This document shows, in pieces, positions 1-5,679 of a DNA stretch of 5,679 nucleotides. The translations under genes were made by a program, and so were the position numbers. The DNA is taken from the NCBI RefSeq assembly GCF_028618695.1, contig NZ_JAQIVI010000539.1, forward strand, positions 1 to 5,679. Direction: 5' to 3'. Under the pieces are notes generated by a model, which was not told the origin of the DNA, made no database searches, and saw nothing but the letters and a program-made list of their open reading frames with translations. The stretch is from Natrinema soli. GTDB taxonomy: Archaea; Halobacteriota; Halobacteria; Halobacteriales; Natrialbaceae. Every line of letters begins with the position of its first letter. The first letter of the stretch is position 1.

Positions 1-1388
1 CCTCGATCAAGAGCGCCGGTCTCCCCTGGGAGCTCGGCCTCGCCGAGGCCAACCAGATGCTCTGTGCGACCGGCCTCCGCGACCGCATCCGCGTCTCGAC
101 CGACGGCGGGATGAAGACCGGGCGCGACGTCGCCGTCGCCGCCCTCCTCGGCGCTGAAGAGTACATCTTCGGCACCGCCTCGCTGGTCACCGGCGGCTGC
201 GTGATGGCCCGTCAGTGTCACAAGAACACCTGCCCGGTCGGCGTCGCCACCCAGCGCGAGGACCTGCGCAAGCGCTTCCCCGGCGAGCCAGAACACGTCA
301 TCAACTACATGACGTTCATCGCCCAGGAACTGCGCGAGCTCATGGCCGAACTCGGCTTCGAGACCGTCGACGAAATGATCGGTCAGGTCGGCGTCCTGGA
401 ACAGCGCACCGACGTCGACCACCCGAAGGCCCGCAACGTCGACCTCTCGGAAGTGCTGGCGGATCCGGGCGGCGATGTCCGCCGCAAGATCCGCGAACAG
501 GATCACGAACTCGAGGACCAGCTCGACCGCGACCTCATCGAGGCCGCGGCCGACGCCATCGAGAAGCAGGATCCCGTCTCGCTCGAGACGGATGTCACGA
601 ACGTCGACCGGACCGTCGGCGCGATGCTCTCGAACCGCATCACGGACCGCTACGGCGAACCCGGCCTCCCGGAGGATACGATCACCATCGACGCGGAAGG
701 GACCGCCGGCCAGAGCTTCGGTGCGTTCCTCGCAAGCGGCGTCTCGATGCACTTAGACGGCAGCGCGAACGACTACGTCGGCAAGGGACTCTCCGGCGGC
801 AAGCTCACGATCCGCACGCCCGAGACCGCGGGCTACGATCCCACCGAGAACGTCTCGATCGGCAACGTCGCGCTCTACGGCGCGACCGACGGTCAGTTGT
901 ACGTCAACGGCGTCGCCGGCGAGCGCTTCGCCGTCCGCAACTCTGGTGCCAAGGCCGTCGTCGAGGGCGTCGGCGACCACGGCTGTGAGTACATGACCGG
1001 CGGTGTCGTCGCCGTCCTCGGCGAGACCGGGAAGAACTTCGCCGCCGGCATGTCCGGCGGCGTCGCCTACGTCTACGACCCCGACGACGAGTTCGCGGCG
1101 AAGGCCAACACCGGCATGGTCTCGCTCCACGACGACCTCGAGGAGAAAGACGAGCAAATGCTCCGGCGACTCGTCGAGAACCACGTCGCCTACACCGGCT
1201 CCGAGCGCGGCCGATCGCTGCTCGAAAACTGGGAGCGCGCCCTCGAGTCCTTCGTGAAAATCATGCCCGAAGCCTACTACGAGGCGATCACCGAGCAGGG
1301 CAGCGACGACGTCCGCAACGAACTGCCGGGCGCACCCGAGGCGGCTGTCGAAGTCGAGTCGGCCAATTTCGCGGCGAGCGACGACTAG
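1..1388 (+). CDS. gltB: Glutamate synthase large subunit, C-terminal part (5' end outside window)
   Basis: This is the last 461 or so residues of the large subunit of glutamate synthase, which makes two glutamates from glutamine and 2-oxoglutarate in ammonia assimilation. The frame is already open at base 3, and the ATG at 57 is internal because the residues before it (SIKSAGLPWELGLAEANQM) fit the FMN domain of the family. Next comes STDGGMKTGRDVAVAALLGA, the FMN-binding barrel end. It is followed by GGCVMARQCHKNTCPVG, whose Cys codons at 198, 216 and 231 give the C-x5-C-x4-C spacing of the 3Fe-4S cluster. From about base 640 to 1090 lies the glycine-rich GXGXG beta-helix domain, with recurring Gly-rich turns such as YVGKGLSGGKL and NFAAGMSGGVAYVYD. 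The charged, acidic tail ends at TAG (1386-1388). The N-terminal glutaminase domain must lie upstream of the window. The electron donor (ferredoxin or NADPH) cannot be told from this part. The stop abuts a convergent broken gene. The family call is secure. Confidence 0.96.
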   Translation, partial: SIKSAGLPWELGLAEANQMLCATGLRDRIRVSTDGGMKTGRDVAVAALLGAEEYIFGTASLVTGGCVMARQCHKNTCPVGVATQREDLRKRFPGEPEHVINYMTFIAQELRELMAELGFETVDEMIGQVGVLEQRTDVDHPKARNVDLSEVLADPGGDVRRKIREQDHELEDQLDRDLIEAAADAIEKQDPVSLETDVTNVDRTVGAMLSNRITDRYGEPGLPEDTITIDAEGTAGQSFGAFLASGVSMHLDGSANDYVGKGLSGGKLTIRTPETAGYDPTENVSIGNVALYGATDGQLYVNGVAGERFAVRNSGAKAVVEGVGDHGCEYMTGGVVAVLGETGKNFAAGMSGGVAYVYDPDDEFAAKANTGMVSLHDDLEEKDEQMLRRLVENHVAYTGSERGRSLLENWERALESFVKIMPEAYYEAITEQGSDDVRNELPGAPEAAVEVESANFAASDD

Positions 1389-1805
1389 CGCGGTAGCAGC
1401 CCGTTCGACGACCTCGTTTCTCTCGGATTCGCAACTGCTCGAGAACGCCGCCCTCCTGCACCGCAGTCTTCCGTATCGTCGCCGCGTCGGGCGCTTCGAA
1501 ACGGTTCGCGTCGCAGTCACAGTCCGACGCGCCGAACCCGTCAATCGGCTCACCCGGCAACCGTTCGGCCAGTCCGCACTCCCGGTCGGCGTCCGGGAAC
1601 GTCACGGCGGTCTCGAGGCGCGTCGCGGAATGGCTGAGCAGGTAGTCGACGTGCCGGTGGCGTTCTCGCGAGCGAAACCGCCGGGTCCGAACGCACTGCC
1701 GACGTGGGCGTACGCGCCGGCGTCGAACTCGCGGTCACCGAGCGCACCGCCCTCGATGGTCGCCGACTCGGTCACGCCGATGATGAGAACGTCCGTCCCG
1801 CTCAT
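1386..1805 (-). pseudogene. Small acidic conserved-looking protein, frameshifted
   Basis: The ATG at 1805 opens MSGTDVLIIGVTESATIEGG..., an acidic haloarchaeal-style reading with strong GC at third positions. It loses this character after GSAFGP near base 1683 and stops at 1602. Moving by one base at the CCC there restores a good reading: RRFRSRERHRHVDYLLSHSA, then TRLETAVTFPDADRECGLAE, then a Cys-containing stretch SDCDCDANRFEAP, and on to GGVLEQLRIRE. A single lost C in a C-run explains this shift. Near 1420-1427 the reading degrades again. Moving back to the first frame gives RNEVVERAATALV, which looks like a natural C-terminus, so a second shift is likely. The original product would have been about 140 residues. 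The 3' boundary is uncertain and reaches the gltB stop, with which the gene is convergent. I do not recognise the family. The shifts could be true inactivation or sequencing errors. A gene predictor might instead report only the fragment beginning at the GTG at 1605. Confidence 0.6.
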
Positions 1806-1829
1806 ACCGGATTATCGGACAGCGGCGGC

Positions 1830-1869
1830 AAAAACGAGGTAATTTCGGAGTCCGGTGGCGGCTACCGCC
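1830..1869 (-). terminator. Hairpin plus T-run after the Gln-rich gene
   Basis: Reading the minus strand after the TAA at 1888-1886, a perfect 5-bp GC stem (1857-1861 with 1865-1869, three-base loop) is followed about 20 bases later by TTTTT (1834-1830). T-runs are typical archaeal termination signals. The same T-run lies 25-29 bases ahead of the ATG at 1805, so it could equally be a poor TATA element for the broken downstream gene. The two roles are not exclusive. Confidence 0.35.
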
Positions 1870-1885
1870 CGTCGACTCGAGGGCG

Positions 1886-3562
1886 TTACCTCGACCGGTC
1901 CTCGTCGCGGGCCCGATCCTCGTCGGCGGTCGGGTCGCGCTCGTGGACGTGCCGACGGTTGGTCATATCATCCTGTCGCTGCTGATTCCGGGTACCGCTC
2001 GAGCCTCGCTCCGACTCGCGGGTTTCGGTCCAGTCGCCCTGCTCGGATCGCCGTCCCTGTTGCTGGTACTCGAGGCCACCGCCGGACTGCTGCTCTCGGT
2101 TCATGCGACCGCCCGAGGAGCCCTGGGTGTCTCGCCGGTCCTCCTGCCGGTTGAACTGTTGGCTGTCCTGGTAGTCGCGGTCGGTTCGCTGTCCGCGCTG
2201 TCCGCTTCCCTGGTCCCGTTGGGTACCGGACTGATGGCCTTCGCTCCGCTGGTGGCGACCGGACTCGGGCTGGCCCCGCTGGAACTGGCTGCCGTGTTGC
2301 TCGCTGCCCCGCTGGGACCGGTTCCCTTGCTGGTCTTGCATCCTGTTCTGTTGCCCGCGATGCTGTCGGCCCTGGTAGCCCTGTTCGCGGTCCATCGGTT
2401 CGGAGCCGGTGTCTCGGCTCTCGTGCCAGCGCTGCTTGGAACCCTGTCGTTCCTCGCTGCGCTGCACGCCCTGCTGGCCGCGTTGAGAGGAGCTACCGCC
2501 CTGTTGACCCTGTCGCATACCGCCCTGCTGCTGGCTGCCCTGCTGGCGATCGGACCTCTCGGTTCCGCGCTGGCCCTGCATGCGATCCCGCTGACCCTGC
2601 ATGCCGCCCTGCATACTGCGCTGGCTCTGCTGGCCGCGTTGCGAGCGGTCGCCGCCTTGCTGGCCCTGCATGCCGCCCTGCTGGCCTCGTTGCATACCGC
2701 CCTGCTGGCCCTGCATATTGCCCTGCTGTTCGCGCTGTCCGCCGCGATGTTCTTCGTGTCGGGCTTCGCCGCCGTACGCGAGATTCGCTTCGTCCATCGC
2801 GTTCGTTTCGAACCCGCCGCGCTGTTGGCGGTTATCCCGTCGCTGCCCGGTCTGCCGTCCTCGCTGTTGTCCGGTCTGTTGCCGCCGTTGCTGATCGGGT
2901 TGTCCTCGCTGTCCAGTCTGCTGCCGTTGCTGACTTGGCTGTCCCCGCTGTTGTCCAGCCTGTTGCCGTGGCTGTTGTCCGGACTGTTGCTGTCGTTGCT
3001 GACTTGGCTGTCCTCGATGTTGTCCAGCCTGTTGCCGCGGCTGTTGTCTGAACTGCTGTCCTCGGTGTTGTTCAGGTTGCTGTCCGGTCTGCTGTCGCTG
3101 GTGCTGATCAGGCTGTCTCCGCTGCTGACCTGACTGTTGCCCGCGCTGCTGGGTATCCTGCTGACCGAACTGCTGTCCGCGCTCACCGCGTTGCGCCGAC
3201 TGCTGGCCACGCTGTGTCTGCTGTCGACCGCCGTGCTGTTGCGTCTGTCCGCCCTGTGGGTGCTCTCCCTGACCCCGGCTGGGCTGCTGCCCACGCGGGG
3301 GGCCTCTATCGGTTGCCGTTCCGGAACCGCGCCCCCAGCCGGTATCAGCGACCGTGTCCTGATATCCCTCCGTTCGTTCGCGCTCACGTCCGCGATGCTC
3401 GGGACCCCGGGCACCGATATCGTCGCTGTCGCCGCCCTGTCGGCCCCGATTGGTCTCCTGCCCCCGTCCTTCGCGCCGGTTCTGACTGCGCTCTCCCCTG
3501 TGGCTCGAGTGCTCGATATCCTGTTCGTCCGTCCGTCGGTCGCTGCCGTATCGGTCGTTCAT
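1886..3562 (-). CDS. Gln/Gly/Arg-rich low-complexity, predicted disordered protein
   Basis: The product is 558 residues from the ATG at 3562 to TAA. The frame stays open further upstream, but no in-frame ATG or GTG was seen nearer and the upstream residues do not resemble the protein. By hand count about one quarter is Gln (near 140) and about 17% Arg. I see one Lys and no Cys, and hydrophobic residues are sparse. Regions: residues 1-98 charged (MNDRYGSDRRTDEQ...); about 99-248 QQ/RQQ/GQ repeats, including a 23-residue tandem duplication at 169-214; about 249-271 a unique island (GGFETNAMDEANLAYGGEAR); about 283-305 MQGQQGG-type repeats, continuing more loosely; and a charged tail rich in Asp, Glu and Arg. 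There is no signal peptide or membrane segment, so it is probably cytoplasmic. Repeat differences fall mainly at third codon positions of this frame, which supports the strand. Gln codons mix CAG and CAA, unlike the GC3-rich neighbours. Function unknown; an RNA- or condensate-associated or stress role is only a guess. Confidence 0.75.
   Translation of the reverse strand: MNDRYGSDRRTDEQDIEHSSHRGERSQNRREGRGQETNRGRQGGDSDDIGARGPEHRGRERERTEGYQDTVADTGWGRGSGTATDRGPPRGQQPSRGQGEHPQGGQTQQHGGRQQTQRGQQSAQRGERGQQFGQQDTQQRGQQSGQQRRQPDQHQRQQTGQQPEQHRGQQFRQQPRQQAGQHRGQPSQQRQQQSGQQPRQQAGQQRGQPSQQRQQTGQRGQPDQQRRQQTGQQRGRQTGQRRDNRQQRGGFETNAMDEANLAYGGEARHEEHRGGQREQQGNMQGQQGGMQRGQQGGMQGQQGGDRSQRGQQSQRSMQGGMQGQRDRMQGQRGTERSDRQQGSQQQGGMRQGQQGGSSSQRGQQGVQRSEERQGSKQRWHESRDTGSEPMDREQGYQGRQHRGQQNRMQDQQGNRSQRGSEQHGSQFQRGQPESGRHQRSEGHQSGTQRDQGSGQRGQRTDRDYQDSQQFNRQEDRRDTQGSSGGRMNREQQSGGGLEYQQQGRRSEQGDWTETRESERGSSGTRNQQRQDDMTNRRHVHERDPTADEDRARDEDRSR
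2651..2716 (-). repeat. MQGQQGG-type tandem heptad/octad repeat
   Basis: Within the Gln-rich gene, three adjacent units read MQGQQGG, MQRGQQGG and MQGQQGG. Their Met codons begin at 2716, 2695 and 2671 on the minus strand. Diverged relatives (MQGGMQGQRDRMQGQRG, MRQGQQGG) continue toward the C-terminus. The units differ by whole codons, so the frame is kept. Confidence 0.8.
2921..3058 (-). repeat. Two tandem 69-bp units encoding a 23-residue repeat
   Basis: Bases 2921-2989 and 2990-3058 align without gaps and differ at seven positions (2924, 2945, 2948, 2969, 2980, 2982 and 2987 in the first unit). Five of the seven are third codon positions of the minus-strand Gln-rich gene. The encoded units are near-identical, sharing QQPRQQAGQ and RGQPSQQRQ. 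The same changes would be mostly amino-acid replacing (Pro/Ser, Leu/Met, Trp/Arg) in the overlapping plus-strand frame. This looks like a duplication that has since been under protein-level constraint on the minus strand. Confidence 0.88.
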
Positions 3563-3681
3563 GGGTGTGTAGATCGTCGGCTGTGAGTTCGATAGTCGAT
3601 CACCGACTTGCCCTCGCCCCTGATCGACGCGCTGATCGCTGCTGGTCGTGGTACGACAGGTGATGCTAAACCGAACGAGCG

Positions 3682-3689
3682 GATAAAAC
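3682..3689 (-). promoter_or_regulatory. TATA-like element for the Gln-rich gene
   Basis: On the minus strand GGTTTTATCC is the clearest AT-rich TATA-like motif in a GC-rich intergenic region. Transcription would start near 3660, leaving a leader of roughly 97 bases before the ATG at 3562. No Shine-Dalgarno site is visible before that ATG. The inference rests on motif and position only. Confidence 0.35.
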
Positions 3690-3784
3690 CCGAGCGTGAG
3701 TTCGCGTGCATGCGCAGTACGGGACGTAGAAGCCCTATCACCGGCAAATACGGACTGAGCCGACGACAACTCCGCTCGGCTCGA

Positions 3785-3879
3785 GGGCCGCGTTCGGCTC
3801 GCGGCCTGTAGCAGCACTCGAGCGACACGAAAGCGGTTCAGGGCAGCTTCGCGGGCCGCGTTCGAAGCCGCGTCGAACG
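3785..3879. repeat. Two 7-bp-stem hairpins sharing a 12-bp direct repeat
   Basis: GGGCCGCGTTCG occurs at 3785-3796 and 3853-3864. Each copy starts or spans a perfect 7-bp inverted repeat with a 7-base loop: 3786-3792 with 3800-3806, and 3859-3865 with 3873-3879. They lie 27-120 bases after the stop of the KaiC-like gene. They might form a structured transcript end, but there is no T-run after them on the minus strand, so termination is not shown. Confidence 0.45.
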
Positions 3880-3905
3880 GTTCGCAGCGTTACTCCGTTG
3901 CCCGT

Positions 3906-4907
3906 CTATCTGGACAGGTTCGGTTGCGGCTGCCCGCTACTCAAGTCGTACACCTGCCGTGCGTTCGTGTTCGGTCCGAACGCGAACAACCCGCGAGCGG
4001 GTTCGTGTTCGTACGTCACCCACTGTGGCAGAAACTGGGCTCCGCTCAGTTTTCGAACGGCGAGCTGTTTGAGACGGACGTCCGGCGCGAGTCGATCGGT
4101 CAGTCGGAGGTCGACGATCCCGTCGACGACGTACTCGGCCTCGGGAGCGTCCTGGCCGGCCGTCGACGCGGTGGCGACGATCGGAACGAATCGGGCCTTA
4201 CAGACCGTCGCCCGGATATCTTCGACGAAGTCGTGAGCCTGCCGGTCCCGGAACACCGTCTCGAGTTCGTCGAGCGAGTCGATCGTGACTAGTCCGGTCT
4301 CGGTCATCTCGAGGTCGTCGAGCGCACCGGTGAGACTGTTGGTTAGCTCGCGACGATCGCTGGGATCGCGCACCTCGACGATCGCGTCCGCGGCGGCCTC
4401 GCCGACGAACGTCGTCCACTCGTTTCGCCGTTCGAGAAACGCCTCCCGATCGTCGAGCCGGTGGGTGTAGCAGTCGAGGATCCGCAGGCGGTCGTTCTCG
4501 AGTGCCGGCAGGACGTTCCAGCCGTTCTGATAGAAGCGCTCGAGCGTCGCGGTCGGCGGATTGGTGAGAGAGACGACGACGGTGGGTTCGCCGCGCTCCA
4601 GGGCGCGCCAGACCAGTTCGATCCCGAGTTCGGCTCGGCGGGTCCCCTCGTCACCGGAGAGGAGGAGAAGCGAGTCCGCGGGGATCCCGTTCGGGACGAG
4701 CGAGTCGAGCGGTTCGACGCCGGAAACGAACCGCTTGTAGGCGCAGGGATCGGAGAGCGTCGAGTCGTCGTCCGCGGCGTCGCGGCAGGCGACCGAACAG
4801 TACCGGCCGTCGTCGCCGTCCTCGATGTCGCCGGGAATCGGGTACTGACAGTGGTCGCACTCGAGCGGATATCTGGGAGCGCGATCCGTCCGGAGCCGTT
4901 CTGGCAT
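3906..4907 (-). CDS. RecA/KaiC-like (RAD55-type) protein with N-terminal zinc-binding motif
   Basis: The product is 333 residues, starting at the ATG at 4907, which has a TATA-like element 26-34 bases upstream. Residues 17-41 carry CDHC and YCSVAC (C17, C20, C37, C41), a CxxC-x16-CxxxC pattern expected to bind zinc. From about residue 62 a RecA/KaiC-type fold follows. GVEPLDSLVPNGIPADSLLL matches the strand and turn before the P-loop, VVVSLTNPP the next strand, GLVTIDSLDEL (205-215) the Walker B strand with D210, and VPIVATAS the following strand. The P-loop (residues 84-92, SGDEGTRRA) lacks the Gly-Lys-Ser/Thr of Walker A, with Arg at the Lys position. ATP hydrolysis is therefore doubtful, and a sensory, regulatory or scaffolding role is more likely. 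Haloarchaea carry many such RAD55/KaiC-like paralogues, often of unknown role. The protein is cytoplasmic and acidic. It is divergent from the epimerase gene. Confidence 0.82.
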   Translation of the reverse strand: MPERLRTDRAPRYPLECDHCQYPIPGDIEDGDDGRYCSVACRDAADDDSTLSDPCAYKRFVSGVEPLDSLVPNGIPADSLLLLSGDEGTRRAELGIELVWRALERGEPTVVVSLTNPPTATLERFYQNGWNVLPALENDRLRILDCYTHRLDDREAFLERRNEWTTFVGEAAADAIVEVRDPSDRRELTNSLTGALDDLEMTETGLVTIDSLDELETVFRDRQAHDFVEDIRATVCKARFVPIVATASTAGQDAPEAEYVVDGIVDLRLTDRLAPDVRLKQLAVRKLSGAQFLPQWVTYEHEPARGLFAFGPNTNARQVYDLSSGQPQPNLSR

Positions 4908-4932
4908 ATCGATCCGCCCTACGACGGAGGGG

Positions 4933-4941
4933 TCAAAAGAA
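4933..4941 (-). promoter_or_regulatory. TATA-like element for the KaiC-like gene
   Basis: TTCTTTTGA on the minus strand lies 26-34 bases before the ATG at 4907. This is the spacing expected for a leaderless or very short-leader haloarchaeal transcript. The surrounding sequence is GC-rich, so the AT-rich block stands out. No Shine-Dalgarno site precedes the start. Confidence 0.45.
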
Positions 4942-5032
4942 CCCGCCCCTGAACGTCACCTCGCCTACCGGTTCGGGGTCGGTACGAGCGACGAGTTTTC
5001 CCCGTCCGCTTCAAATTCATTCACCGAGAAGT

Positions 5033-5045
5033 GATAATCATTATC
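5033..5045. promoter_or_regulatory. 13-bp palindrome matching the Fur-box core
   Basis: GATAATCATTATC is a perfect inverted repeat (six-base arms, one central base) in the divergent intergenic region. It equals the last 13 bases of the bacterial Fur consensus GATAATGATAATCATTATC. The preceding hexamer is not conserved. It lies about 125 bases before the KaiC-like start and 157 before the epimerase start. It may be a metalloregulator operator, but neither the regulator nor the target gene is shown by this window. Confidence 0.4.
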
Positions 5046-5108
5046 GAGTCGCCCATTCGCGGTACTTCGGGTCGTGGACGACCAGTTACCGTCGCGGGAT
5101 GGAACATC

Positions 5109-5118
5109 GTCACGTGAC
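5109..5118. promoter_or_regulatory. 10-bp perfect palindrome in the intergenic region
   Basis: GTCACGTGAC is a perfect palindrome about 84 bases upstream of the epimerase ATG. It could be an operator, but a 10-bp palindrome can occur by chance in GC-rich DNA and no second copy was seen. Confidence 0.2.
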
Positions 5119-5173
5119 CCGTCGCGCACCGTCGACGTTCGCTGTCCCGTGACGGCTCGCCCGTCCGCTACAG

Positions 5174-5180
5174 TTTTCTC
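5174..5180 (+). promoter_or_regulatory. Weak TATA-like element for the epimerase gene
   Basis: TTTTCTC lies 22-28 bases before the ATG at 5202 and is the only T-rich block near it. Spacing fits a leaderless transcript, but the match to a TATA box is poor. Confidence 0.3.
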
Positions 5181-5201
5181 TCGCAGTCGCGACGGCCACA
5201 C

Positions 5202-5679
5202 ATGGACAGCGCACTCGTTATCGGCGGCACTCGATTCATCGGCCGCCACCTCGTCGACGACTTGCTCGAGCACGACTACGACGTCACCCTGTTCACCCGC
5301 GGAAACAGCGGAAACCCGTTCGCGGACGACGACAGCGTCGACCACGTCGAGGGTAACCGGACGAACGACACGGCCCTCGAGGCGGCCGCGACGACGGTCG
5401 ACCCCGACGCGGTCTTCGACTGCGTGGCCTACCATCCGACGGACGTCCGCGCCGCGACTACCATTTTCGCGGACTGCGACGCGTACGTCTACGTCTCGAG
5501 CGGCGCGGCCTACGGCCGCGAGGAGATCCCCAAGCGGGAGAGCGAGACGCCGTTGCACGAGTGTACGCCCGAGCAGGCGACCGACGACTCTATCGAGACC
5601 TACGGCAATCGGAAGGCCGAGGGAGACCGCGCCGTCTTCGCGGCGGCCGAGGACGGCGTCCGCGCCATGGCCGTCCGGC
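5202..5679 (+). CDS. NAD-dependent epimerase/dehydratase (extended SDR), N-terminal part
   Basis: The first 159 codons are present and the frame is open to the window edge. The ATG at 5202 places the nucleotide-binding strand right at the N-terminus: MDSALVIGGTRFIGRHLVDD, with the Gly-rich loop GGTRFIG at residues 8-14. The second strand DVTLFTRGN (27-35) follows, as in the GGTRFIGxxLV branch of extended SDR proteins related to nucleotide-sugar epimerases. VFDCVAYHPTD (71-81) and YVYVSSGAAYG (95-105) supply the central strands and the catalytic-region Ser. Y134 and K138 (YGNRK) form the Y-x3-K active-site pair. The C-terminal substrate domain is outside the window, so the substrate cannot be named. 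Codon use and acidity match the haloarchaeal neighbours. It is transcribed divergently from the KaiC-like gene, and no Shine-Dalgarno site is seen. Confidence 0.9.
   Translation, partial: MDSALVIGGTRFIGRHLVDDLLEHDYDVTLFTRGNSGNPFADDDSVDHVEGNRTNDTALEAAATTVDPDAVFDCVAYHPTDVRAATTIFADCDAYVYVSSGAAYGREEIPKRESETPLHECTPEQATDDSIETYGNRKAEGDRAVFAAAEDGVRAMAVR

Larger units (their letters stand above)
3563..3905. other. Non-coding stretch between the KaiC-like and Gln-rich genes
   Basis: These 343 bases follow the stop of the KaiC-like gene and precede the Gln-rich gene. Frames are open here only because the DNA is GC-rich, and none gives a credible protein. It holds a TATA-like element for the Gln-rich gene and two small hairpins sharing a 12-bp direct repeat. 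The space argues that the Gln-rich gene is transcribed separately from its upstream neighbour. Confidence 0.6.

Noticed and set aside
215..988. Plus-strand 257-codon Arg-rich frame inside gltB
   Set aside because: It is an out-of-frame shadow of gltB with an implausible Arg/Pro-rich composition.
753..1553. Minus-strand 266-codon frame overlapping gltB
   Set aside because: It is mostly antisense to the well-conserved gltB coding sequence. Only its first part (to about 1388) may hold the C-terminal remnant of the broken small gene.
1943..3133. Plus-strand 396-codon Leu/Ala-rich open frame resembling a multi-pass membrane protein
   Set aside because: It is the complement of the Gln codons. Differences between repeat units mostly replace residues in this frame but sit mainly at wobble positions of the minus-strand gene. 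It also lacks a promoter-like element or normal halophile composition.
2101..3414. Minus-strand 437-codon Ser/Asn/Ala-rich open frame
   Set aside because: It lies out of frame inside the Gln-rich gene. Wobble variation of the Gln frame would fall at first codon positions here, and it has irregular composition with scattered Cys.
1886..3562. CRISPR-like or DNA-level repeat array
   Set aside because: The repetition is codon-based protein low complexity with variable units and no spacer pattern.
3563..3817. N-terminal extension of the Gln-rich protein to a GTG at 3817
   Set aside because: The upstream 85 codons are Cys-containing and unlike the rest of the protein. They cover the hairpin and TATA-like region, and the ATG at 3562 starts the acidic, charged N-terminus.
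4461..4952. Plus-strand 163-codon frame opposite the KaiC-like gene
   Set aside because: It is the antisense shadow of a gene with recognisable zinc and RecA-type motifs, and it has no recognisable motif of its own.
4965..5558. Minus-strand 197-codon frame covering the divergent region and the start of the epimerase gene
   Set aside because: It is antisense to the clear SDR coding sequence over most of its length, and its C-terminal part runs through the AT-rich promoter region.

Overview
The window reads as chromosomal DNA of a halophilic archaeon (class Halobacteria, possibly a Natrialba/Haloterrigena-type genus). The GC content is high, third codon positions are strongly GC-biased, most encoded proteins are rich in Asp and Glu, there are no convincing Shine-Dalgarno sites, and TATA-like AT-rich elements lie about 25-35 bases ahead of several start codons. 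No RNA genes, CRISPR arrays or insertion sequences were seen.

Layout: (1) Bases 1-1388, plus strand: the C-terminal part of the glutamate synthase large subunit (gltB), with the end of the FMN domain, the 3Fe-4S cysteines and the GXGXG tail. (2) Bases about 1386-1805, minus strand: a small acidic protein gene, convergent with gltB and apparently broken by one clear and one probable frameshift. (3) Bases 1886-3562, minus strand: a 558-residue, very low-complexity Gln/Gly/Arg-rich protein with internal tandem repeats. It is predicted to be disordered and net basic, which is striking in a halophile. (4) Bases 3563-3905: a non-coding stretch with a probable promoter and two small hairpins. (5) Bases 3906-4907, minus strand: a RecA/KaiC-like (RAD55-type) protein with an N-terminal four-cysteine zinc-binding motif and a degenerate Walker A loop. 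(6) Bases 4908-5201: a divergent intergenic region with a 13-bp palindrome that matches the bacterial Fur-box core. (7) Bases 5202-5679, plus strand: the N-terminal part of an NAD-dependent epimerase/dehydratase (extended SDR), cut by the window edge.

The three minus-strand genes point the same way but are separated by 80 and 343 bases, so they need not form one operon. No shared pathway is evident. The most interesting element is the Gln/Gly/Arg-rich protein, whose coding strand and frame are supported by the wobble pattern between its internal repeats. A long Leu-rich reading frame on its opposite strand is a composition artefact that could mislead automatic annotation.
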